Below, one piece after another: positions 15,030 through 23,880 of a DNA stretch of 46,823 nucleotides. Where the stretch lies: contig ONHE01000072.1 in the NCBI GenBank assembly GCA_900317545.1, positions 1 through 46,823 of the forward strand, given 5' to 3'. Both the position numbers and the translations under genes were made by a program. The notes beneath the pieces are model-generated. The model did no database searches, was not told the origin of the DNA, and was given only the letters and a program-made list of their open reading frames with translations. Origin of the DNA: an uncultured Prevotella sp. (GTDB lineage: Bacteria > Bacteroidota > Bacteroidia > Bacteroidales > Bacteroidaceae). Numbering within the stretch: the first letter of the stretch is position 1; each line of letters starts with the position of its first letter.

Positions 15030-16658
15030 ATGAAGAAAATCCTGATCATGCTGCTGGCAGCCCTTCCGCTTGCCGTATGCGCCCAGTACCGTTCGCAGGT
15101 CTGGAGTCCCGACAACGGCGACGGGACGTTTACGAATCCCGTTATCAACGCCGACTACAGTGATCCCGACGTGATCGCCGTAGGTGATGACTATTATCTG
15201 ACTGCCAGCTCCTTCAACTGCATGCCCGGTCTGCCGGTGCTCCATTCCAAGGATTTAGTCAACTGGGAGATCATCGGCCACGCGCTGACGAGGCTCTACC
15301 CCGACTCTCTCACGCCCCAGCACGGCAATGCAGTGTGGGCACCTTGCATCCGCTTTCACAAGGGATGGTACTACATCTATTGGGGTGACCCGGACACGGG
15401 GGTATGGATGGTCAAGACCAAAGATCCGGTGGGCAAGTGGGAAGAGCCTGTACACGTCATCGCAGGAAAGGGCATGATTGACACCTCACCGTTGTGGGAC
15501 GACGACGGCCGCTGCTATCTGGTCAACGGATGGGCCGGCAGCCGCTGCGGCTTCAACTCGGTCCTGACCATGCGTGAGCTGTCTCCTGACGGCACGCGTG
15601 CGGTCTCCGATCCTGTCATCGTGTTCGACGGCGGCAACGACAACCATACGGCTGAAGGTCCGAAGCTCTACAAGCGCGACGGCTGGTACTGGATCATGTG
15701 CCCTGCCGGGGGCGTGAAGACCGGCTGGCAGTTGGCTATGCGGTCGAGAAACATTTACGGCCCCTATGAGTGGAAGATCGTGCTGGCGCAGGGGAAGACG
15801 CAGGTGAACGGCCCTCATCAGGGCGGCTGGGTCCACACGGCACAGGGCGAGGACTGGTTCCTGCACTTCCAGGACAAGTACGAGTATGGCCGCGTGGTTT
15901 GGTTGGAGCCCGTGGAGTGGCGCGACAACTGGCCTGTGATGGGCCGTGCGGCCAAGGGCAGCTATTGCGGCGAGCCCGTCTTGAAGTTCCGCAAGCCCAA
16001 GTCGGCTTCGACGGTGATCGTCAATCCGGCCGAGAGCGATGAGTTTGACGGCGGAAAGTTAGGGCTGCAGTGGCAGTGGCACGGCGACTATCGCCAGCAG
16101 TGGGGCATGCCCATGGCCACAGGCAGCTACCGTCTCTACACGCAGAAGTTAGGCGACCGGACACTCTGGCACGCCCCGAACCTGCTGCTGCAGAAGACGC
16201 CGGCCGATGCGTTTGTCGCTTCCGCGAAGATCCGATTCGCCGCGAAGCAGGAACATCAGTATGGAGGGCTCGTCATGATGGGGCGCAGTTATTCGGCCTT
16301 GGTCGTGGAACGCGTGGGCGACAAGTTCCAGCTCAAGCAACTGACCTGTGTCGGGGCCGACGGGAAAGGCCGTCAGCAGGAGACCGTGATCGCCACGCTC
16401 GACCCGTCGGAGAAAGACAAGATAGCGTACAGTCCGGCCATCTATATGGACATCTATCTTCAGATGCGCGTTGCTGACGGCAAGTGCCAGTTTGCCTGGA
16501 GCCACAACGGGAAAACTTATAAGTCAGCCGGATCCGAGTTCAAAATGCAGGAAGGCAAGTGGATCGGCGCCAAGATCGGCTTCGTGGCAGAAGAAACGAA
16601 TGTGAAAGGCAATTCCGGTTGGATCGATGCCGACTGGTTCCGCGTGACGCGTAAATAG
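15030..16658 (+). CDS. GH43 beta-xylosidase/alpha-L-arabinofuranosidase
   Basis: Secreted glycoside hydrolase of 542 residues. The start at 15030 gives a signal peptide (MKKILIMLLAALPLAVCAQ); the frame stays open upstream through repeat array B, which is not coding. The five-bladed propeller carries the GH43 triad: base Asp45 in YSDPD, Asp151 in IDTSPLWDDDG and acid Glu209 in TAEGPKLY. After about residue 320 comes the C-terminal beta-sandwich (EFDGGKLGLQWQWHGD onward) usual in xylan-active GH43 proteins. With xylA/xylB upstream and the GH3 and XylE genes downstream, release of xylose or arabinose from xylo-oligosaccharides is likely. Which sugar it prefers cannot be told from sequence. Confidence 0.9.
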   Translation: MKKILIMLLAALPLAVCAQYRSQVWSPDNGDGTFTNPVINADYSDPDVIAVGDDYYLTASSFNCMPGLPVLHSKDLVNWEIIGHALTRLYPDSLTPQHGNAVWAPCIRFHKGWYYIYWGDPDTGVWMVKTKDPVGKWEEPVHVIAGKGMIDTSPLWDDDGRCYLVNGWAGSRCGFNSVLTMRELSPDGTRAVSDPVIVFDGGNDNHTAEGPKLYKRDGWYWIMCPAGGVKTGWQLAMRSRNIYGPYEWKIVLAQGKTQVNGPHQGGWVHTAQGEDWFLHFQDKYEYGRVVWLEPVEWRDNWPVMGRAAKGSYCGEPVLKFRKPKSASTVIVNPAESDEFDGGKLGLQWQWHGDYRQQWGMPMATGSYRLYTQKLGDRTLWHAPNLLLQKTPADAFVASAKIRFAAKQEHQYGGLVMMGRSYSALVVERVGDKFQLKQLTCVGADGKGRQQETVIATLDPSEKDKIAYSPAIYMDIYLQMRVADGKCQFAWSHNGKTYKSAGSEFKMQEGKWIGAKIGFVAEETNVKGNSGWIDADWFRVTRK

Positions 16659-16683
16659 GCTCCGCCCCGAGCGGATCCATCGG

Positions 16684-16761
16684 ATGCACCGACAGCCTGT
16701 AGCCTGCATGCCCGTGATCAGCAGCGGGCAGGGCGGCGACAGACTTTCGGTGCATTTTTTT
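16684..16761 (+). terminator. Terminator after the GH43 gene
   Basis: ATGCACCGA (16684-16692) pairs with TCGGTGCAT (16747-16755), enclosing an inner GCCCG/CGGGC stem, and is followed directly by a run of seven T. This has the form of a branched intrinsic terminator. Confidence 0.7.
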
Positions 16762-16794
16762 GGGCAAATGCGTGGAGAGATGGAAGATATTCTG

Positions 16795-16802
16795 TATCTT
16801 TG
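16795..16802 (+). promoter_or_regulatory. -7 promoter motif TATCTTTG for the DUF3943 gene
   Basis: Exact TAnnTTTG match 28 nt before the start at 16831, just after the GH43 terminator, so the next gene has its own promoter. Confidence 0.55.
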
Positions 16803-16830
16803 TGAGGTCTAACCATTCCATGCACCGTCT

Positions 16831-19386
16831 ATGTCAGTCCGTTTCCTTTCAATTGTTCTGTCCGTTTGCTGCAGTCTGTCTTTGTCCGCCCAATCCGTCC
16901 GCTCAATCAAAAATATAGGCATAGGCATCAACCACCGGTCGTCTGACTCGGCACTGGTGACCCATGCGCAAGTGGGTCTTGTGAGCAGTGTGGACAGTCT
17001 GAAAGGCATTCAGGCGGGGCTTCTGTCTTCCGTCACATGGCGGAAGATGTCAGGCTTGAGCATTGGCGGATTCCACACGCTGAATGTCGGAAAGGCATCC
17101 GGTGTGCAGGCTGCAGTGAACGGGAATTTCAGCATCGGTGGTATGAAGGGCCTGCAAGCCTCCTTCGTCACCAACACCGCCCATCGTCTGAGCGGTGTGC
17201 AGTTGGCTGGTTTTACGAACATCATGACCGCTCCCGGACATGCCATCCAGATCGCGGGCGTGACCAATGTGGCCATGGGGCTTGATCTCGGGATGCAGTT
17301 TTCGCCCATCTCCAACATCTGTTCGTCGAGCATGCGCGGCGTTCAGGTGGGCGCATACAATTATGCGGACACCCTGAGCGGATCACAATTCGGCCTGCTC
17401 AACATCGCCCTTCATCATCCGAGGGGATGGCAGTTCGGGATTGTCAACTACTCCCGTGACACCGTGGCGCATAAAGTGGGATTGGTGAACATCAATCCGA
17501 AGACACGGATAGACATTCTCACCTTCGTCGGCAACACGTCGGCCTTTAACGTCGGTCTGCGCTTCCGCAACCGCAGCACCTACAACATCGTGGGTCTTGG
17601 CACGCATTATTTCGGCTTGGATAAGCATTTCTCGGGTGCGCTGTACTATCGTTTAGGACAGTATTTCACGCTTTCGCCACGCTGGTCAGTCAGCGGTGAC
17701 GTGGGCTTCTATCATATCGAGAGTTTCCAGGAAAACAATCAGGACAGCCCGGAGCGGCTCTATTCGCTGCAGGTTCATGCCAACTTGGACTATCAGCTGA
17801 CGCCCGCGTTGGGCCTGTTCGGCTCCATCGGCTACGGTGACACGCGCTACTATGCCCACAACCGTTCCTATAAGAACGGACTGATCGGGCAGCTTGGTCT
17901 CTTCGTCAGATGGCGGGGTAACCGCAGCGGTCGAGAGCCGGTGGTCCGTGAGGACAATCCGCTGATCCGGCAGAATGCAGCGGCAGATGGTCCCGGCAGT
18001 CTTTACGCCTATGATGCACCTTGGTACGGACAGCGTCGCCCGGGCAGGGCGGCGATCGAGACGGCCGGTGTGAACGTGCTGGTCTGGGCCTTTGACCGCT
18101 TCGTGACCAACGAGGACTTCTCCCGGATTTCGCTCAACGCATGGAAAAGCAACTTCCAGCACGCCTTCGTATGGGACAATGATCCTTTCCACACCAACAC
18201 TTTCTTTCATCCATACCATGGCAGTCTGTATTTCAATTCGGCGCGGAGCAACGGACTGAGCTTCTGGCAGTCGGTGCCTTACGCCATCGGCGGCAGCATG
18301 ATGTGGGAATTTCTCGGCGAGTGCGAGCCTCCCGCGATCAATGATCTTTTCGCCACTTCGATGGGTGGAATCTGTCTCGGCGAGATCACCAACCGTGTTT
18401 CCCACCTCATACTCAACGACCGTACGCGAGGCTTCGGTCGTTTCCTGCGCGAGCTGAGCTGCACGATTCTCAATCCTGCACAGGAAATCAACCGCCTCTT
18501 GTCAGGCGATGCGTGGCGCGTGCGGACAGACCACTATCTCTATCACGACTATTCGCGGTTCCCGATCGATTTCTCCGTCTCGGCCGGCATACGCTACTTA
18601 GCCGATGACGGCGGTCTTTTTCGTGGCGAGCCCAATCCTTTTGTCACTCTTTATTTATCCTATGGCGATCCCTTCAACACGGATGAGCGCAAGCCATTCG
18701 ACTTCTTCAATGCAGAGGCAACGATTGGTCTGTCGGGCAATCAGCCACTTTTCAATACGGTACATCTGCTGGGGCGTCTGTTGGGAAGAACGGTTGAGAG
18801 CCAGTCGGGGCTGCGTGCGGATATCGGACTCTATCAGCATTTCAACTATTATGACTCCAAGCCGGTCAAGAACGGCACATCCATCACTCCTTATCTGATC
18901 TCCGAAGCGGCTGCCATAGGCCCTGGCATCATCATCTCGCTGCCTGCTGCGGGAGCACTGCAGCGATTGGAACAGCGAGCCTTTATCAGTGGGATCTTCC
19001 TCGGCGGCTATAAGACCGACTTCTATAACATCATCGACCGCGACTACAACCTCGGCAGCGGCTACAGCATCAAGACCAAGACACAGATGGAACTGCGCAA
19101 CTTCGGGCGGTTCATCATGCACGCCAACTACTACCGTCTCTTCACTTGGAAAGGCGTGGAAGGGCGTCAGGTGGAAGGTGTCAATCCACTCTTCCTCAAT
19201 GTGCAGGGCAATAAGGGGAACGCGGAGTTGGTGGAGTTCAATCCCATTTGGGAATTCGACTTCAGCCGGTCGATGAGTGTGGTCCTCGGAGGATCCTATT
19301 TCATCCGCCACTCCCGCTATTCGGCCCATGCCGATGTGCAAGTCAACACGTTCGAACTGAAGGCGGGTCTCACCTGCCATTTATGA
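16831..19386 (+). CDS. DUF3943 surface protein with N-terminal GxQxGxxN repeats (851 aa)
   Basis: Secreted protein of unknown function with a signal peptide (residues 1-20, ending SLSAQ). Residues about 50-240 consist of ~20-residue repeats of the form GxQxGxxN (GIQAGLLSS, GVQLAGFTN, GMQFSPISN, GVQVGAYN, GWQFGIVN), resembling LA_2272-type surface repeats. A barrel-like segment follows. From about residue 395 the DUF3943 region includes WYGQRRPGRAAIETAGVN, FVWDNDPFHTNTFFHPY and GSMMWEFLGECEPPAINDL, rich in His and acidic residues. The C-terminal half again looks like outer-membrane beta strands. It has its own promoter and converges on the xylE-type gene. A membrane-bound role is inferred; no activity is known. 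Confidence 0.8.
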   Translation: MSVRFLSIVLSVCCSLSLSAQSVRSIKNIGIGINHRSSDSALVTHAQVGLVSSVDSLKGIQAGLLSSVTWRKMSGLSIGGFHTLNVGKASGVQAAVNGNFSIGGMKGLQASFVTNTAHRLSGVQLAGFTNIMTAPGHAIQIAGVTNVAMGLDLGMQFSPISNICSSSMRGVQVGAYNYADTLSGSQFGLLNIALHHPRGWQFGIVNYSRDTVAHKVGLVNINPKTRIDILTFVGNTSAFNVGLRFRNRSTYNIVGLGTHYFGLDKHFSGALYYRLGQYFTLSPRWSVSGDVGFYHIESFQENNQDSPERLYSLQVHANLDYQLTPALGLFGSIGYGDTRYYAHNRSYKNGLIGQLGLFVRWRGNRSGREPVVREDNPLIRQNAAADGPGSLYAYDAPWYGQRRPGRAAIETAGVNVLVWAFDRFVTNEDFSRISLNAWKSNFQHAFVWDNDPFHTNTFFHPYHGSLYFNSARSNGLSFWQSVPYAIGGSMMWEFLGECEPPAINDLFATSMGGICLGEITNRVSHLILNDRTRGFGRFLRELSCTILNPAQEINRLLSGDAWRVRTDHYLYHDYSRFPIDFSVSAGIRYLADDGGLFRGEPNPFVTLYLSYGDPFNTDERKPFDFFNAEATIGLSGNQPLFNTVHLLGRLLGRTVESQSGLRADIGLYQHFNYYDSKPVKNGTSITPYLISEAAAIGPGIIISLPAAGALQRLEQRAFISGIFLGGYKTDFYNIIDRDYNLGSGYSIKTKTQMELRNFGRFIMHANYYRLFTWKGVEGRQVEGVNPLFLNVQGNKGNAELVEFNPIWEFDFSRSMSVVLGGSYFIRHSRYSAHADVQVNTFELKAGLTCHL

Positions 19387-19514
19387 TTCCGGGATATAAA
19401 CCCTGATCGGCCATTAGGCTGCAGAGGCGCATTTATGCTTGTCATTTCATGCTTTCCGGCTGCTGATCGAACAAAATCAGTTCGGACGCTCATGACCGAT
19501 CCGTGTTAAAGAAA

Positions 19515-19561
19515 GATCCTCCCGCCCGGCACAAGATGTCTTGCGGACGAGCGGGAGGATC
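19515..19561 (-). terminator. Intrinsic terminator of the GH3-xylE operon
   Basis: Perfect 11-bp stem GATCCTCCCGC (19515-19525) with GCGGGAGGATC (19551-19561), with an inner CAAGA/TCTTG pair. On the - strand it is followed by TTTCTTTAA, so it fits the end of the xylE-type transcript. It may also stop the converging DUF3943 transcript. Confidence 0.7.
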
Positions 19562-19617
19562 ATTGTGGACGACCTTCTGGCGGCATGTGTCAACGGAAGG
19601 TCAGGTCTCATTGGATG

Positions 19618-21090
19618 TCATCGTCTGTCTTTCCAAAGCGCACTCATGTCTTCAAGTGTCTTACCTTTGGTCTCGGGAACTAATTTCCAGACAAAGACGG
19701 CGGCGATGAAGCAGATGATGCCGTAGAGGCCATAGGTGAACCAGTGGCCGAAGTGATCGCCCTTGGACAGGTGCATGTTGAACAACGGGACGAACGTGGA
19801 GCTGACGATGAAATTGAAGATCCACTGGAAGGCGACGGCGACAGCGACGGCTGCGCCTCGGATCGTGTTGGGGAAGATCTCGGCGATGTAGACCCAGCAG
19901 ATCGGTCCCCAGCTGAACATGAAGGAGGCGCTGTAGACCATGATGCTGAGCATGGTGATCATGCTGAGGGCAGGATTGCCGAAGGTCATCGCCACACCGA
20001 AGGCGCCGATACCCATGCCGATGCTTCCGCAGATGAGAAGCGGCTTCCGTCCGAGTTTCTCGACCGTGAAGACGGCCACTAAGGTGAACGTGATGTTGAC
20101 CACGCCCATAATCACCGTCTGCACCATCGGGTTCTCCATGCCCATATCCTGGAAGATGCGGGGCGCGTAATAGAGCACGGCGTTGATGCCGACAGCCTGC
20201 TGGAAGACACTGAGCATGATACCGATGAAGATGCACATGAAGCCATAAGCGAACATCTTTTCAGTCTTTTCAGAGATCGTATTTCTGATTTCCTCCAAGA
20301 TAGTGGCTGCTTTGTCAGCTCCGTTGATCTTCGAGAGGATGAGCAGCGCTTTCTTGTCGTTGCCGTCCATGACGAGATAGCGTGGCGTTTCAGGCACGAA
20401 ACAGATGAGAAGGGCAAACAGTCCGGCAGGCACCATCTCGCTTCCGAACATGTAACGCCATCCGGTAGCGATGGTCCAAGGATCGCTGTTGGAGGCGACG
20501 GTGCTGAATCCCTGGCCTATCTGTTCGATCACCGGGTTGGTGTGATCGCCGAGGATGAGAAAGTTGACGAAATAAACGACGAGCTGACCGAAGATGATTG
20601 CGAACTGGTTCCAGCTGACGAGCATGCCGCGGACGTTGCTCGGGGCCACCTCGCCGATATACATCGGGCAGATGGCAGAAGCCAGTCCGACGCCGATACC
20701 ACCGATGACGCGGTAGATGTTGAATGCGATGAGCAGCGTGTAAGTGGCTTCACCCTTGGGCAGGACACCCGATTCGGGCACCATGGAACCCCAGGCTGAA
20801 ATGAAGAAGAGAATACCCGCTACGATGAGCGACCGCTTCCGGCCTAAGCGCGTGGCCATCAGACCCGAGAGCGAGCTGCCGATGATGCAGCCGATCAGCG
20901 CACTCGATGAGGTGAAACCGTGCATGAAGTCGGTGTAACGGAAGTCCTTCGCTCCGAGGAAGAATGCTTGCAATCCTTTTTCTGCACCAGAGATGACGGC
21001 TGTGTCATAGCCGAAGAGCAGGCCGCCGAGAACGGCAACCATCACGATTGAGATGAGGTAGGCTCTGCTACCTTTCTGTTCAGTTTTCAT
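19618..21090 (-). CDS. xylE: D-xylose:H+ symporter (XylE-type sugar transporter)
   Basis: Inner-membrane MFS sugar/proton symporter. The start at 21090 gives 490 residues, the length of XylE; the longer frame would overlap the GH3 gene. Twelve helices are visible. Family motifs are present: GGLLFGYDTAVISGA in helix 1, RLGRKRSL after helix 2, IYRVIGGIGVGLASAICPMYIGEVAP, VPETPRYL after helix 6, QQAVGINAVLYYAPRI in helix 7 and VPETKGKTLE at the end. It starts 2 nt after the GH3 stop codon, so both are translated from one mRNA and import the pentose released by GH3. Xylose as substrate is inferred from context; related sugars are possible. Confidence 0.88.
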   Translation of the reverse strand: MKTEQKGSRAYLISIVMVAVLGGLLFGYDTAVISGAEKGLQAFFLGAKDFRYTDFMHGFTSSSALIGCIIGSSLSGLMATRLGRKRSLIVAGILFFISAWGSMVPESGVLPKGEATYTLLIAFNIYRVIGGIGVGLASAICPMYIGEVAPSNVRGMLVSWNQFAIIFGQLVVYFVNFLILGDHTNPVIEQIGQGFSTVASNSDPWTIATGWRYMFGSEMVPAGLFALLICFVPETPRYLVMDGNDKKALLILSKINGADKAATILEEIRNTISEKTEKMFAYGFMCIFIGIMLSVFQQAVGINAVLYYAPRIFQDMGMENPMVQTVIMGVVNITFTLVAVFTVEKLGRKPLLICGSIGMGIGAFGVAMTFGNPALSMITMLSIMVYSASFMFSWGPICWVYIAEIFPNTIRGAAVAVAVAFQWIFNFIVSSTFVPLFNMHLSKGDHFGHWFTYGLYGIICFIAAVFVWKLVPETKGKTLEDMSALWKDRR

Positions 21091-21092
21091 GT

Positions 21093-23657
21093 TTACTTGA
21101 TATTTAGATAAGTTTTGATAAGATCTTCGTTTCGGCTGGATCCTCCCACCATCAGCTGATAACGCCCGGGGACCACGCGCATGGTATTGGTCGACGGATC
21201 CCAACCCTCAAACCGTTCGCGCGGAAAGTCGATCCGGACCGTCCGGCTCTCGCCAGCCTTCAGTGCGATGCGCTTGAACCCACGCAGCGACTTGATGGGG
21301 CCGTCGGCATCGGCGACTCTTCTGACGTAGACTTCGACAACCTCTTCGCCGTCCCGAGTTCCCGTGTTGCGTACATTGACGGACACCTTGCCGTCGGCGT
21401 AACGCAACTGGCTGTAGGCAAAAGTGGTGTAGCTCAGTCCGTAGCCGAAGGGGAAGAGCGCCTCACCCTTGAAATAACGATAAGTGCGGTTGTGCATCCT
21501 GTAGTCCTCGAAGTCGGGTAAGTCGGCGTCATGTTTATAGAATGTCACCGGCAGTTTGCCCGCGGGATTGTAGTCGCCGAACAATACGTCGGCCACAGCC
21601 TGCCCGCCTGCCTCGCCTCCATACCATGCCTGGAGGATGGCTTCACAGTTTTTTGTCTCCGGCGTGAGTGCCACGGCACTGCCCGAACTGTTGACCAGCA
21701 CGATCCGCTTGCCTGCCTGTTTCAGGGCAGCGATCATGTCACGCTGCGCCTGTGGCAGTTCGATCGAGGTGCGGTCGCCTCCTTTGAATCCCGGTTCGCT
21801 GACTTTCATTTCCTCTCCTTCCAATCTGGGCGAGATGCCTCCGACAAAGATCACCACGTCAGCATCCGCTGCACGGCTGACGATCTGTGCGGGCGAGGCT
21901 GTCTCCTTCTTTGCAATATCAAAGGCAAGGATGGCCATGGCTGTCCGCTGCACATAGTCGACCTGAACGCGATAGGTCTTTCCGGCCTCGAAAAGATAAT
22001 CCTTCGTGGTTTCGCTGACACGCTCACGGGATCTCCAGCTGTTGATGACGGTGTCGTTGCCGATGATGACACGCGCCAAGTCGTCATTGGAAAGGGAGAT
22101 CGTCAGCTGCTCCGTTCGGGTGGGAGAGAAGGTTCCTTCGAGACGTGCGGAGAATCCTTCGAGGCTGACGCCCGGTGCAAATACGGTGTTTCCTCCATTG
22201 CTGAGCCTGATCGGTTCGTGGTAAATTGCTGTCGCAGCGGGCTTACCCTGCATCTGTTCATTGTTCCAGAAGGTGGCTCGCAAGCCTTTCTGCCCATCGG
22301 AAGTGATCAGTCTGTCGAATCGGCTGTTCATGGATTCGTTGCGCGTATAGCCGCATCCGGGAATGTAGGTGACTTGGTGGGCTTTGCCGGCGATGCCTTT
22401 CAGAATGCTTGTCGTGGAGGTCGGGAAACCGTTGTAGTTGCCCCAAAGGATGACGGAGTCGGCCGCATTCGGACCGACCACGGCGATCCGGGCATCCTTG
22501 CTCAAAGGCAGGATCGCGTTGTTGTTCTGCAACAGCGTCATCGTCTTGCGTGCCATGTCGAGCGCCAGCTGCTTATGCGCCTTGTTGGCGATCACTTCCG
22601 GTCCGATCTTTTTCCATTCGACGAGGCTCTCGTCGTCGAAGTCACCCACTTCGAAGCGTTCTTTCAGCAGTCGGATCAAACTGCGGTCGATCTGTTGCTC
22701 GCTGATTTCGCCGCTCCTGACCGCTTCAGGCAGTGAGTGATAGTTGCTGCCACACTCGACATCTGTGCCAGACAAGACAGCCTTGGCCGATGCACCATGG
22801 TTGGTCTGGCTGACGCCGTGACGACCGGGAACCCAGAAGTCGCTGATGGCACCGCAGTCGCTTGTCACGATGCCTGTGAATTTCCATTCATTGCGAAGGA
22901 TCTGTTGCAGAAGCCTGTTGTTTCCGCAACAAGGTTGTCCGTCAAATCGCTGATAGGCACACATGACCTCGCGGACGTTTCCCTGCTGCACGAGCGACTT
23001 GAAAGCAGGCAAATAGGTCTCCCACAAGTCACGCTCCGGGAGGTCTTCGATGTTGAACTCATGCCGGTTCCATTCAGGCCCGGAGTGTACGGCGAAGTGC
23101 TTTGCGCAAGCCAAGGTCTTGTAATATCTGCTCTGCGCCGGGCCTTGCAGCCCGTTGACAACAGCCACACCCATGCGCGCGGTGAGGTATGGGTCCTCGC
23201 CATAGGTCTCCTGTCCGCGTCCCCAACGGGGATCGCGGAAGATGTTAATATTTGGTGTCCAGATTGATACGCACTGGTATTGTCCGATTTTGCCAGACTT
23301 TCGTGCCAAGTTGTTCTTGGCTCTCGCCTCGTCGCTGACAGCATTGAAGACCTGCTGCAGGAGCGCATCGTCCCATGAAGCGGCCATGCCGATGGCCTGG
23401 GGAAACACTGTGGCGAAGCCATTGCGCGCAATGCCGTGCAGGCCTTCGCTCCACCAGTTGAATTGCGGGATGCCTAACCGCGGAATGGCCGGTGATGCGT
23501 TGCACATGAGGCGTGCTTTCTCCTCGAGAGAGAGTCGCTTGCACAGGTCCTCTGCCCTTTGTTGCGCCGACAGCTTAGGATTCTGATAGGGCTTTTGGGC
23601 ATAGAGGGACAAGATGCCGGATAGTAGCATTAGAATTAGTAGAATCGTTTTTTTCAT
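21093..23657 (-). CDS. GH3 beta-xylosidase/beta-glucosidase with PA14 insert
   Basis: Secreted exo-hydrolase of 854 residues from the Met at 23657, which begins a good signal peptide (MKKTILLILMLLSGILSLYAQ); five extra N-terminal codons are possible. The GH3 barrel has KHFAVHSGPEWNRHEFN (substrate site, from Lys186) and nucleophile Asp267 in GIVTSDCGAISDFW, the form typical of beta-xylosidases. The second domain is interrupted at about residues 450-580 by a PA14-like module (ATFWNNEQMQG to AMAILAFDI). A fibronectin III-like domain closes the protein. It is operonic with the xylE-type gene, which points to xylo-oligosaccharide use. Confidence 0.92.
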   Translation of the reverse strand: MKKTILLILMLLSGILSLYAQKPYQNPKLSAQQRAEDLCKRLSLEEKARLMCNASPAIPRLGIPQFNWWSEGLHGIARNGFATVFPQAIGMAASWDDALLQQVFNAVSDEARAKNNLARKSGKIGQYQCVSIWTPNINIFRDPRWGRGQETYGEDPYLTARMGVAVVNGLQGPAQSRYYKTLACAKHFAVHSGPEWNRHEFNIEDLPERDLWETYLPAFKSLVQQGNVREVMCAYQRFDGQPCCGNNRLLQQILRNEWKFTGIVTSDCGAISDFWVPGRHGVSQTNHGASAKAVLSGTDVECGSNYHSLPEAVRSGEISEQQIDRSLIRLLKERFEVGDFDDESLVEWKKIGPEVIANKAHKQLALDMARKTMTLLQNNNAILPLSKDARIAVVGPNAADSVILWGNYNGFPTSTTSILKGIAGKAHQVTYIPGCGYTRNESMNSRFDRLITSDGQKGLRATFWNNEQMQGKPAATAIYHEPIRLSNGGNTVFAPGVSLEGFSARLEGTFSPTRTEQLTISLSNDDLARVIIGNDTVINSWRSRERVSETTKDYLFEAGKTYRVQVDYVQRTAMAILAFDIAKKETASPAQIVSRAADADVVIFVGGISPRLEGEEMKVSEPGFKGGDRTSIELPQAQRDMIAALKQAGKRIVLVNSSGSAVALTPETKNCEAILQAWYGGEAGGQAVADVLFGDYNPAGKLPVTFYKHDADLPDFEDYRMHNRTYRYFKGEALFPFGYGLSYTTFAYSQLRYADGKVSVNVRNTGTRDGEEVVEVYVRRVADADGPIKSLRGFKRIALKAGESRTVRIDFPRERFEGWDPSTNTMRVVPGRYQLMVGGSSRNEDLIKTYLNIK

Positions 23658-23686
23658 ATGGTTGATTGTCATTTGTTAAGTCGTCG

Positions 23687-23694
23687 CAAAGATA
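23687..23694 (-). promoter_or_regulatory. -7 promoter motif TATCTTTG for GH3-xylE
   Basis: Exact TAnnTTTG match on the - strand, 30 nt before the GH3 start at 23657. Confidence 0.55.
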
Positions 23695-23751
23695 ATAAAA
23701 AAATGATGGATTACAGGTTCTTTTTCTGACAATTATAAGTGATGGGGCTAC

Positions 23752-23788
23752 AAAAAAAACAGCTTGGGCAAAGAAAGTGCCCAAGCTG
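23752..23788 (-). terminator. Intrinsic terminator of the polysaccharide utilisation operon
   Basis: Perfect 11-bp stem CAGCTTGGGCA (23760-23770) with TGCCCAAGCTG (23778-23788) and a 7-nt loop. On the - strand a run of eight T follows. It lies about 90 nt past the last PUL gene and separates that operon from the GH3 promoter. Confidence 0.9.
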
Positions 23789-23880
23789 ATGTGCTGAATG
23801 TCATCAATAACCGTCCCGGGAGACCGATCCGCATCAGTTAGCTGTAGCTTTAAAAGGCTAAGAAACAACGTCGTGACGGG

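Noticed and set aside
17686-18405. 239-codon - strand frame opposite the DUF3943 gene
   Set aside because: No signal, promoter or domain; the + strand product has clear repeat and domain structure.
21531-22736. 401-codon + strand frame opposite the GH3 gene
   Set aside because: Antisense to the catalytic and PA14 regions of a well-supported GH3 enzyme; composition is typical of a shadow frame.
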